DNA of 64,000 nucleotides from Nostoc sp. TCL240-02 (GTDB lineage: Bacteria > Cyanobacteriota > Cyanobacteriia > Cyanobacteriales > Nostocaceae): NCBI RefSeq assembly GCF_013343235.1, contig NZ_CP040094.1:6381001-6445000 (forward strand). Direction: 5' to 3'. A program made the position numbers and the translations under genes. The notes under the pieces are model-generated. The model did not search any database. It saw only the letters and a program-made list of their open reading frames with translations, and was not told where the DNA came from. Of this stretch, positions 57,437 to 64,000 are shown piece after piece (the first letter of the stretch is position 1; each line of letters opens with the position of its first letter).

Positions 57437-57844
57437 TTATGACTCAAAAAAAGCAGCAGGCGAAATATGAAAAAACTGCGCGAGGCGAGCGATATGGTTA
57501 ACTGTCAATTTGCGCTGTCCACTCAAGATTTCAGAGACAATAGACTCAGTTTTAAAGATAGGAATTAAATCTTTTTGTCGCAAAACAAATTCGGCTATTA
57601 ACGCTTGAAGTAATTCTACGCCATGAATATCAGGTATAGAATGATGTTTTTGCTCGTACTCGTAAACCAGAGTACCTAAAACATTAAGATAGTCTTTTTC
57701 ATCTGGTGTTAATTCACCTTTATCAATTAGAGAATCGATTACTTCTTGCGTAGCCAGAAATTCTTCCTCGGAAGTTACGGGACGAGGAGGAAAAGATTTG
57801 AGTAATTTAATATAGGTTTTAGTAACACGTGTTTCAGAGGTCAT
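57437..57844 (-). CDS. higA: HigA-type antitoxin, copy 2 (orphaned)
   Basis: A 135-residue paralogue of the antitoxin at 36970. The C-terminal HTH reads DLIPIFKTESIVSEILSGQR and then KLTVNHIARLAQFFHISPAAFF. Its toxin gene upstream is broken by an amber stop and is 227 bp away instead of overlapping. It could still act as a repressor or cross-neutralise other HigB toxins. Confidence 0.85.
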   Translation of the reverse strand: MTSETRVTKTYIKLLKSFPPRPVTSEEEFLATQEVIDSLIDKGELTPDEKDYLNVLGTLVYEYEQKHHSIPDIHGVELLQALIAEFVLRQKDLIPIFKTESIVSEILSGQRKLTVNHIARLAQFFHISPAAFFES

Positions 57845-57862
57845 TTTGCCAGATATCTAATA

Positions 57863-58053
57863 GTTTCAATCCCTAATAGGGATTTTGATTAATTGGAACT
57901 CAAACAATTTGGCTCATATTAACATCCAGATTATCTGATATTTTCAATCTCTAAAAGGAATTTTAATTAATTATAACTTAGGAATTATATTCATGCTGCT
58001 GTTCAACTATCTGATGGTTTCAATTTCTAAAAATGATTTTTTAAATTGTTAGC
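57863..58053 (-). CRISPR. Three degenerate CRISPR-like repeats (relic array, no cas genes)
   Basis: Three 37-bp repeats at 57863-57899, 57941-57977 and 58017-58053, spaced 41 and 39 bp. On the minus strand the best copy begins GTTCCAATTAATCAAAATCC and ends CCTATTAGGGATTGAAAC, with the CCCTAATAGGG palindrome and the GATTGAAAC tail typical of cyanobacterial CRISPR repeats. The second differs at 7 positions, the third at more. The base pairs right after each repeat on that strand are alike (TATCAGATA), which true spacers would not show. No leader or cas gene is seen. Confidence 0.45.
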
Positions 58054-58071
58054 CTAAAAGAATATTTAGCA

Positions 58072-58374
58072 TCAAGCGAACCAATGATCATTTTTCCAGT
58101 CATCTTTGTCATATTCGGCATGTGTCAGTATATGGCGAATAAAAACTTTTTGATATTCGTAATCTACTAAAGTAATCAGTCGATAATTATTACCACCTAT
58201 GTTAAAAACTGTGAAATTACCGACTTGATCGGCTGATGGAAAAGTTTGGCGTAACTCTACTAAGTTCTGCCACTTTGCTACAGATGTAAGTTTGTACCAT
58301 AATCGCAGGCTAGTTTCTGCATTAGAGTGCTTTTCCTAGAACTCAGAAAGTCTTGCACGACTGATAATGTGCAT
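58072..58374 (-). pseudogene. higB: HigB-type toxin, copy 2, with amber stop at codon 13
   Basis: Translation from 58374 gives MHIISRARLSEF, then TAG (58336-58338), then an otherwise complete HigB: LRLWYKLTSVAKWQNLVEL, VGNFTVFNIGGNNYRLITLV and ILTHAEYDKDDWKNDHWF to a TGA at 58072. It is closely similar to the intact HigB at 37355. One base change disables the toxin. Confidence 0.85.
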
Positions 58375-58613
58375 AAAATTTTGGTGAAGGGTATTTTTTC
58401 ATAGAGGTATTTTTTGGTCGGATACTAGATAATCTTAGCAAATTGCGAAGTTATTGTAGATATTGCCCAATTGACTTTTAAAAAAACGGTATTCACACGG
58501 GAGAAAATACTCTCATCGGGGAAAACTAATAAATGTGAAGGGTGCTAAAGTATCTGCGTCTTTTTCCCTTCCTGGTTTAAAGCCATAGGGTTCCTAAACT
58601 TCCATGAGGTTAT

Positions 58614-59207
58614 ATGAAAGAGATAAAAAATAAAATTACGAATAAATTAGAACGACTATTAGAACAATGGCTAGTACCTCGTCTGGTATGGTGGGGAGAA
58701 TACCTAGAAACCAAAATCAGGCGATACAAGCATCAAGAACTGAAGAGTAAATTAAAGTTTTGTGGTGCAGGTCTACGATTTAAGCGAGATATTACAATTG
58801 ACCATCCGCAAAATGTATCTTTGGGAAATAAAGTCTACATCGGTCCAGATGTCTTATTAGATGGACGTGGCGGAATCACAATTGGCGACAACACCACACT
58901 TGGATTTAATGTTATTATCCTCTCTGCAAACCACGACTATCAAAGTAATGATTTGCCTTATGAACATAATGTCTATATTCATAAACCTGTTGTCATCGGT
59001 CGCAATGTTTGGATTGGCGGAAATGTCCTAATTATTCCGGGAGTTACTATTGGAGATGGTGCAATTGTGGCGGCTGGTACGGTTGTAACTGCTAATGTTG
59101 AACCTTTAGCAATTGTTGGAAATCAACCGATGAGAACAATTAAATACCGTGACAAAGAACATTATGAACAACTCGCTAACAACCAAGAAAATCAGGATAT
59201 CTCGTAA
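58614..59207 (+). CDS. Left-handed beta-helix acyltransferase
   Basis: A 197-residue hexapeptide-repeat protein of the maltose/sugar O-acetyltransferase type. After a basic amphipathic N-terminal helix come the repeats (VSLGNKVYIGPDVLLDGRGG, TIGDNTTLGFNVIILSANHD with the catalytic His, VVIGRNVWIGGNVLIIPGVT, IGDGAIVAAGTVVT). It probably acetylates a sugar of the surface polysaccharide; no polysaccharide cluster is adjacent. A 240-bp leader lies upstream. Confidence 0.9.
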   Translation: MKEIKNKITNKLERLLEQWLVPRLVWWGEYLETKIRRYKHQELKSKLKFCGAGLRFKRDITIDHPQNVSLGNKVYIGPDVLLDGRGGITIGDNTTLGFNVIILSANHDYQSNDLPYEHNVYIHKPVVIGRNVWIGGNVLIIPGVTIGDGAIVAAGTVVTANVEPLAIVGNQPMRTIKYRDKEHYEQLANNQENQDIS

Positions 59208-59254
59208 TTATTACACGATCGTAGGGTGGGCATTTTAATACCCACCCTACTTGC

Positions 59255-60637
59255 CTAAACTAGGGCTGGCGTATTTGCACGCTTGACTTGAGGTGTAGCA
59301 ACCATCCGCATTCCGGCTGGTGCGGCTAAAGTTAACCCCCGACGCACAGGACGCACAGGACGTTTATTCACTAGCGATACTTGAAAGTCAGATAGAACAG
59401 TTGCTAAGACAATTTTCATTTCATACTGGGCAAATGCCATCCCAATACAGCGACGATTACCACCACCAAATGGTAAATATTCATAAGGTGAATATTGTCT
59501 TTCTAAAAAGCGTTCTGGTTTAAACTGCTTGGGTTGTGGGTAAACTTCTTCTCGATGATGCGCTAAATAAATACTAGGCACTATTGCCGTTCCCTCTCGC
59601 AGTTCGTAGCCCATAATTGTAATTGGGGTTTTCACAATCCGGGGGAAAGCGGTCATGACAATTGGGTAAATTCGTAGTGTTTCTTGGCAAACTGCTGTCA
59701 AATAGGGCAATTTACCTACACTACTCAAATCGTGGTTAACTCCAATGGTTTTGAGTTCCTTTAGCAACTTCTCACGCACCTCTGGTAAACGATCAATCCA
59801 GTAAAAAGCCCACGTCAATGCCGAAGCAGTAGTTTCATGTCCCGCAACTAGCAGTGTCATTAACTCGTCGTGTAATTCTTCATCTGACATCCCTTGACCA
59901 TCGTCATAACGAGCCGCCATCATCAAACTTAGGATATCTTGGCGATTTTGATCTGCTTGGGCCCGACGTTCTCGAAGTAAAGCATAAATCGGTCGATCAA
60001 TTTTTTGCCGTTGTTGCAGAACCCAACCCCACGGACTCCATGCACCGAAATCTTTTTGCATGAACTGGAAAAAGAAGGCGCTGGACATTATGGGTGAAGT
60101 GATGAAGTCTAATAAGTCACTTAGCGATCGCCTCAGTTCTTCAAAGAGCTTTCCTTCATCCAAACCAAATACAACCCGTAGGATAACACGCAAAGTAATT
60201 TCTTGCATCGACTCACGGATATTAAAAGGTTTGCCAATTTGCCATTCATGGCTCACCTGCTGAGTTATTTCCCGAATATCCTCACCATAAGCCCGCATCC
60301 TTTCGCCATGAAAAGGAGGTGCTAATAGTTGCCGTTGGCGCTGGTGGCGATCGCCATCTGATAACATAAAGGAGCGATCGCCAAGTAAAAATCTTAGTCC
60401 TGTGTTTCCCCTCCCAACCTCAAAATGCCTCGAATCCGCAGTAAAAATCTGCTCAAGTGCTTGGGGTTGACTAAAATACACAAGATGGTTATCAGAGCTA
60501 CTACTCCTGATTGCGAAAGTGTCACCATAGATTTTGGCAAAATCATCGACATATTTCACTGGCTGAGTAATAAACTTGATCATCCGCAACCAGCTCGGCA
60601 TTTGAGGCCCATTAGGCAGATTGTAAATTGCTGTCAT
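59255..60637 (-). CDS. Cytochrome P450, CYP110-like
   Basis: A 460-residue soluble P450 monooxygenase. Haem loop FGGGNRRCIGMAFAQYEMK with the ligand cysteine, I-helix AGHETTASALTW, ExxR in ETLRIYP, and the PERF segment PKQFKPERFLER. Overall likeness is to the CYP110 family of filamentous cyanobacteria, which oxidises fatty acids or terpenoids. No terpene synthase lies next door, so the substrate is open. Confidence 0.93.
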   Translation of the reverse strand: MTAIYNLPNGPQMPSWLRMIKFITQPVKYVDDFAKIYGDTFAIRSSSSDNHLVYFSQPQALEQIFTADSRHFEVGRGNTGLRFLLGDRSFMLSDGDRHQRQRQLLAPPFHGERMRAYGEDIREITQQVSHEWQIGKPFNIRESMQEITLRVILRVVFGLDEGKLFEELRRSLSDLLDFITSPIMSSAFFFQFMQKDFGAWSPWGWVLQQRQKIDRPIYALLRERRAQADQNRQDILSLMMAARYDDGQGMSDEELHDELMTLLVAGHETTASALTWAFYWIDRLPEVREKLLKELKTIGVNHDLSSVGKLPYLTAVCQETLRIYPIVMTAFPRIVKTPITIMGYELREGTAIVPSIYLAHHREEVYPQPKQFKPERFLERQYSPYEYLPFGGGNRRCIGMAFAQYEMKIVLATVLSDFQVSLVNKRPVRPVRRGLTLAAPAGMRMVATPQVKRANTPALV

Positions 60638-60778
60638 AGAATTTTTAGATTTGATGGCTTCTGAATTTTATTGTTACGACTTTTCATGTTACTTAGGGTT
60701 ACAGAAAGCGGTATATTCATGATTGGGGACTAGAGACTGGAGACTAAGAACTGAAAAGAAAACAAAGAGGATAATATA

Positions 60779-60853
60779 TAACTCTTGTACAGACGCGATT
60801 CATCGCGTCTCTACTCCTAACTCAGCACTCAGCACTCCTAACTCAGCACTCAA
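60779..60853. repeat. Dispersed hairpin repeat, copy 3, and tandem CTCAGCA repeats
   Basis: AACTCTTGTACAGACGCGAT + TCATCGCGTCTCTA, followed by tandem ACTCAGCACTC units up to 60853. The upstream frame of the next gene runs through this repeat DNA, so its true start lies after it. Confidence 0.65.
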
Positions 60854-60875
60854 GAGGCAGCATCGGAAGCAAGCA

Positions 60876-61508
60876 GTGCCAAAAATCATCGCTATTCTCA
60901 ACGGTAAAGGAGGAGTCGGCAAAACGACTACCGCAGTCAATCTGGCTGCAAACTTTGCGAAGAAAAAAAAGGTGTTGCTGATTGATGCAGATATTCAAGG
61001 TTCTGCCAGTTGGTGGTTTGGGCGCAGTCAGCAGGGAATGGGATTTGATTTATCTCAAGAAACAGATCCTAAGCTTTTAAGTGATTTAGGAAAGATAACA
61101 GGTTACGATTTAGTAGTGGTGGATACACCTCCCGCACTGCGCTCTGAAGCATTAGTGGCGGTAGTTGCGATCGCAGATTATCTAGTTTTGCCTACACCCC
61201 CATCCGCAATGGATTTAGCTATCCTCGTGGAAACAGTCAAGGAAGCCGTCATCCCCGTGGGAACCCCCCATCGGGTACTGCTTACCAAAGTCGATACGCG
61301 CAGTATCGGGGAAGCGCTAGAAGCAAAAAACACTCTCACTAGATTAGGTATTCCTGCTTTTAATACCTTTATCCGTGCTTATAAGGCTCATGAACGAGCG
61401 GCGCTTGAGGGTGTAGCGATCGCTCAATGGCGAGGAAGTAATGCACGAGAGGCGGAGTTAGACTACCGTCGTGCAGCTGATGAATTACAGCGTGATTGGA
61501 GAAAATAA
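60876..61508 (+). CDS. mcdA: ParA-type ATPase, McdA-like carboxysome positioning protein
   Basis: A 210-residue ParA/MinD ATPase: deviant Walker A NGKGGVGKTTTAVNLA, LLIDADIQGSASWWFG, and DLVVVDTPPALRSEALVAVV. I take GTG 60876 (MPKIIAILNGKGG-type start), because codons upstream are dispersed repeat. The gene directly downstream is a small coiled-coil protein with an MWLLD tail, the layout of McdAB, and ccmK3-ccmK4 are 2 kb downstream. McdA forms a gradient on the nucleoid that spaces carboxysomes. Plasmid-type ParA without ParB is the alternative. Confidence 0.75.
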   Translation: MPKIIAILNGKGGVGKTTTAVNLAANFAKKKKVLLIDADIQGSASWWFGRSQQGMGFDLSQETDPKLLSDLGKITGYDLVVVDTPPALRSEALVAVVAIADYLVLPTPPSAMDLAILVETVKEAVIPVGTPHRVLLTKVDTRSIGEALEAKNTLTRLGIPAFNTFIRAYKAHERAALEGVAIAQWRGSNAREAELDYRRAADELQRDWRK

Positions 61509-61510
61509 TA

Positions 61511-62131
61511 ATGGCTAGGAAACAAAGTCTCTCTGACTTACTACAAGAAGAGGCACAAAAATTTACACCCCCAGAAGGTGAATCTGCGATCGAAGTTACA
61601 GCAAAAGCAATTACCGAAGAACAGGCTTCATCTGATGAAGAATCCTCAGCACAAACATCTGAGCCAAATTCTACTAAGCGCACAAGCCCAACTAAAGCTG
61701 ATTTAGAAGCAACTGTCAAAGAATTAACAACTAATCTAGAAAAAAGCCATAACAAGGAAGCATCTCTAGGGCAAGAAATTGCTGATTTGCAATCAAAATT
61801 ATCTAAACAACAAACATTAACATCGGAACACAAATTATTAGCACAACAGGTAACAAAAGAACTTGAAGAAACCAAAAAAACAGCACTGCAACTTGCAGAA
61901 GCAAATTCCAAGCTTATAGAAGAAATTAATGCTTTAAAACAAACAGCAGAAGATAATTCTAAAAAACTTGTTGTCAAAGAAAGCACTGCTATCAAACCAG
62001 TCAAAGACCATTACAATCCACTTAACTACAAAAAATCACATCGTTCATCGGAAACATTAGCTCAAAATCAACCACAAAATCAACCAGTAGAGTATCCTGA
62101 TAGTTCTAATGAGATGTGGTTACTTGACTAG
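61511..62131 (+). CDS. mcdB: McdB-like carboxysome positioning partner
   Basis: A 206-residue protein beginning MARKQSLSDLLQEEAQKF, 2 bp after the ParA stop. The N-terminal third is acidic and disordered, the middle a coiled coil (VKELTTNLEKSHNKEASLGQ...), and the Gln/Asn-rich tail ends SNEMWLLD. McdB proteins share this charge layout and a near-terminal tryptophan, and bind both McdA and carboxysomes. Sequence identity between McdBs is low, so the call rests on architecture plus context. Confidence 0.72.
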   Translation: MARKQSLSDLLQEEAQKFTPPEGESAIEVTAKAITEEQASSDEESSAQTSEPNSTKRTSPTKADLEATVKELTTNLEKSHNKEASLGQEIADLQSKLSKQQTLTSEHKLLAQQVTKELEETKKTALQLAEANSKLIEEINALKQTAEDNSKKLVVKESTAIKPVKDHYNPLNYKKSHRSSETLAQNQPQNQPVEYPDSSNEMWLLD

Positions 62132-62155
62132 TACAGCTTGGCGCAAATCAAGCTA

Positions 62156-62190
62156 CCTTTAACAAGGGGGATTATGCCCCTTGTTAAAGG
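62156..62190. terminator. Strong hairpin between convergent genes
   Basis: Arms CCTTTAACAAGGGG and CCCCTTGTTAAAGG (14 bp) 25 bp after mcdB and about 100 bp before the convergent hydrolase stop. Probably ends transcription in both directions. Confidence 0.7.
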
Positions 62191-62289
62191 CAAACTTCCG
62201 ACACTGTATAATAGAGTATTTTTTAAAACATTTTCCCTAAATACATTCAAATAAGGTGCAAGAGATGCAGCAGACTTCTTGGGTTTGAA

Positions 62290-63183
62290 CTACAATTCAA
62301 CTCGAAAATCTAAAATATGCTGTGCGGTAATTTGTGGTTGTTCCAGATGCGGAAGATGGCCACAATCTTGAATCCAGAGGAGGGTACTATGTGGAATTGC
62401 TCTTTTAAATCTCATAGCATCCTTAGTACCCAAAATTTTATCGGAATCGCCCCATAAAATTAGCGTCTGTTGCAGAATTTGTGATATTTTTTTAAATCTA
62501 AAAGCACTGTAACCACCACTTTTAGTAAAAGCAATCAAAGCTTGATTCCAACTGGGCATTTGTAGATGTAATGCGCCACAACATAAAGCATCGACAGAAG
62601 CAAGACTTTGATTTTTATATCCAATGCGAGAAACGCGATCGCGCACCTTTAGATTACTCAAAAATTGAGTTGCTAAATAATCCAATGGGGGAAACATGAA
62701 TTTACTTAACGGTGAACCACCAGCTAACCCCGCACTATCAATTAACACCAGCTTTTTTACAACTTCTGGGTAAGTCAGCGTAAAATCAATCGCCGTCGCA
62801 CCCCCCATCGAAGCGCCCACTAAAATTACAGGTTGCTTAATTAAGCTTTTCCAGAAATAATAAAGATGGGTTTTAATTGCAGTTGGGCTATAAGCAATTC
62901 CTGAGAGTCTATCTGTAAACCCAAAACCCAACAAATCCACAGCCCACGTTTCATTATCTCTAGAGAGTAGTGGCAAAAGCCGTCGAAATTCTAATACAGA
63001 ACTGTCAAAGCCGTGAATTAATAAAATAGGAGTTCCACCACTCCCTTGCTTGACATAAGTTGTGGTAACTGGTTGATTAATTAAAGGAGTAGCGATCGCA
63101 GCAGTTTGAATACTCTGAGCTAGTGCGATCGAGGCAGATTCTGTCAGTTGCCCAACTGCTTTAGGAAGAAAATTCGGAAACAT
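62290..63183 (-). CDS. Alpha/beta hydrolase
   Basis: A 297-residue hydrolase. Oxyanion region ILLIHGFDSSVLEF, nucleophile elbow GASMGG (Ser), catalytic Asp in WGDSDKIL, and His in CGHLPHLEQP. The fold fits epoxide hydrolase/haloalkane-type or carboxylesterase members; the substrate is unknown. The N-terminal 40 residues are moderately hydrophobic. It lies between the McdAB-like pair and ccmK3, transcribed the other way. Confidence 0.9.
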   Translation of the reverse strand: MFPNFLPKAVGQLTESASIALAQSIQTAAIATPLINQPVTTTYVKQGSGGTPILLIHGFDSSVLEFRRLLPLLSRDNETWAVDLLGFGFTDRLSGIAYSPTAIKTHLYYFWKSLIKQPVILVGASMGGATAIDFTLTYPEVVKKLVLIDSAGLAGGSPLSKFMFPPLDYLATQFLSNLKVRDRVSRIGYKNQSLASVDALCCGALHLQMPSWNQALIAFTKSGGYSAFRFKKISQILQQTLILWGDSDKILGTKDAMRFKRAIPHSTLLWIQDCGHLPHLEQPQITAQHILDFRVEL

Positions 63184-63317
63184 AAATTTCAGTTTATCGT
63201 ATTAGCTTGCTTTGGCGCATCGCTAATTTTGTTGTTTAACAAAATTACCCAAACTAATCTGCTCAAGTATTATTTTTAATACATAAAACATAGTCTAGCG
63301 GCTAATCAAAATATTCT

Positions 63318-63350
63318 AACTCTTGTACAGACGCTATTAATCGCGTCTCC
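63318..63350. repeat. Dispersed hairpin repeat, copy 4
   Basis: AACTCTTGTACAGACGCTAT then TAATCGCGTCTCC. One base in the left arm breaks the pairing found in copies 2 and 3. Confidence 0.6.
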
Positions 63351-63441
63351 ATCACCAAAGAAAATTTTGCAAAATGTCAAAATTGGGACTAAAGCCACGT
63401 ACAATTGATATCGCCTATCCCTTATTCCAGGAGCTAATGCC

Positions 63442-63753
63442 ATGCCAATGGCGGTTGGCGTAATTGAAACTTTAGGTTTTCCTAGTGTTTTAGCCGCAGC
63501 AGATGCAATGGTCAAAGCTGCCGCAGTCACGATTGTGTATTATGGTCAAGCTGAAAGCGCTCGTTTGTTAGTCGCCGTCCGGGGACACGTTTCTGAAGTC
63601 AATAGAGCTGTTGAAGCCGGAATCGAAGCTGGAGAGCAAGTCAAGGTTGGTACAGTAATTACCCACTATATTGTTCCTAATCCTCCAGAAAACGTGGAAA
63701 CCATATTACCAATCCATTTCACCGAAGAATCAGAACCTTTCCGCATGTTCTAA
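63442..63753 (+). CDS. ccmK3: Carboxysome shell hexamer protein CcmK3
   Basis: A 103-residue BMC-domain protein: [55 protein letters not shown], and VITHYIVPNPPENVETILPI. Of the CcmK paralogues it is closest to CcmK3, which has a divergent pore region and mixes with CcmK4. The AGGAG ribosome site is at 63429-63433. It is followed 85 bp later by ccmK4, the usual satellite pair of beta-carboxysomes. Confidence 0.9.
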   Translation: MPMAVGVIETLGFPSVLAAADAMVKAAAVTIVYYGQAESARLLVAVRGHVSEVNRAVEAGIEAGEQVKVGTVITHYIVPNPPENVETILPIHFTEESEPFRMF

Positions 63754-63838
63754 GCAATTTTGCTATCAAAATCTGTAGCGAAGCTTCGTACAATTACCTT
63801 TTAGCCCCCATATCGTTTATTCATACAGGAGATTAATA

Positions 63839-64000
63839 ATGTCATTACAGGCAGTTGGAGCACTTGAAACGAAAGGTTTCCCTGCGGTGCTAGCAGCAGC
63901 AGATGCTATGGTAAAAGCTGGTCGAGTCACCCTTGTTGGATATATCAGAGTGGGTAGCGCCCGTTTTACAGTTAATATTCGTGGCGATGTCTCTGAGGTA
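63839..64000 (+). CDS. ccmK4: Carboxysome shell hexamer protein CcmK4, partial at window edge
   Basis: The first 54 residues of a BMC-domain shell protein: [40 protein letters not shown] and NIRGDVSEV. The pore-forming RVGS and its match to CcmK4 identify it; the 3' half lies outside the window. An AGGAG ribosome site precedes the ATG. Confidence 0.92.
   Translation, partial: MSLQAVGALETKGFPAVLAAADAMVKAGRVTLVGYIRVGSARFTVNIRGDVSEV

Noticed and set aside
57863..58053. A functional CRISPR array
   Set aside because: Repeats are diverged, the pieces between them share their first bases, and no leader or cas gene is present. Listed only as a relic.

Overview
The window comes from a filamentous, Nostoc/Anabaena-like cyanobacterium. 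The palindrome GCGATCGC (HIP1) is scattered everywhere, the DNA is AT-rich with long non-coding gaps full of short tandem heptamers and small dispersed palindromes, and many genes are cyanobacterial markers (DUF3288, fused PyrF-PyrE, CcmK3/CcmK4, CcmS, McdA/McdB-like pair, CYP110-like P450, cyanobacterial xi-class GST). The track is mostly housekeeping chromosome with one clear accessory island. All functional calls come from reading the sequence; no database search was possible.

Layout: 0-9 kb holds a cut-off cell-wall amidase, dnaG, an AAA ATPase with a conflict-system-type N-terminus, an orphan PAS histidine kinase whose phospho-acceptor histidine is replaced by asparagine, a cytochrome b561-like protein and the pyrimidine fusion gene. 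9-19 kb: AI-2E family exporter, a RelE/AbrB-like toxin-antitoxin pair, clpC, aroC, a transposase relic, and an APH-type kinase next to a HopA1-family protein (the pairing used for Ser/Thr dehydration in class V lanthipeptides and thioamitides). 19-36 kb: DNA repair (xth), glycosyltransferases, an MDR dehydrogenase, a serine-recombinase-family protein that has lost its catalytic residues, CYTH, old yellow enzyme, mazG, tRNA-Val, eda and two L,D-transpeptidases.

36-46 kb is the accessory island. A divergent WYL regulator faces a minus-strand gene set: double-zinc-ribbon protein, HEPN-like protein, two coiled-coil proteins, an Hsp70-family ATPase and a HigBA module starting 5 bp after it. Two decayed insertion sequences sit inside this set. 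One, an IS5-like element, splits the HEPN-like gene; removing it with one copy of the TA target restores the reading frame exactly. I read this as a candidate anti-phage or stress system that is broken in this strain.

46-64 kb: polysaccharide deacetylase, aspartoacylase, GST, ribokinase, MntH and SulP transporters, an ABC exporter, CcmS, a second HigBA locus whose toxin carries an amber stop and whose toxin and antitoxin are separated by three decaying CRISPR-like repeats, an acyltransferase and a P450. The window closes with a carboxysome neighbourhood: a ParA-type ATPase plus a small protein ending in a conserved-looking MWLLD tail (McdA/McdB-like), followed 1.3 kb later by ccmK3 and ccmK4.

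A recurring theme is genome fluidity: small dispersed palindromic repeats have been absorbed in frame into dnaG, the recombinase, an L,D-transpeptidase and mazG, and several genes are broken by single stops (Uma2, HigB-2) or IS elements.
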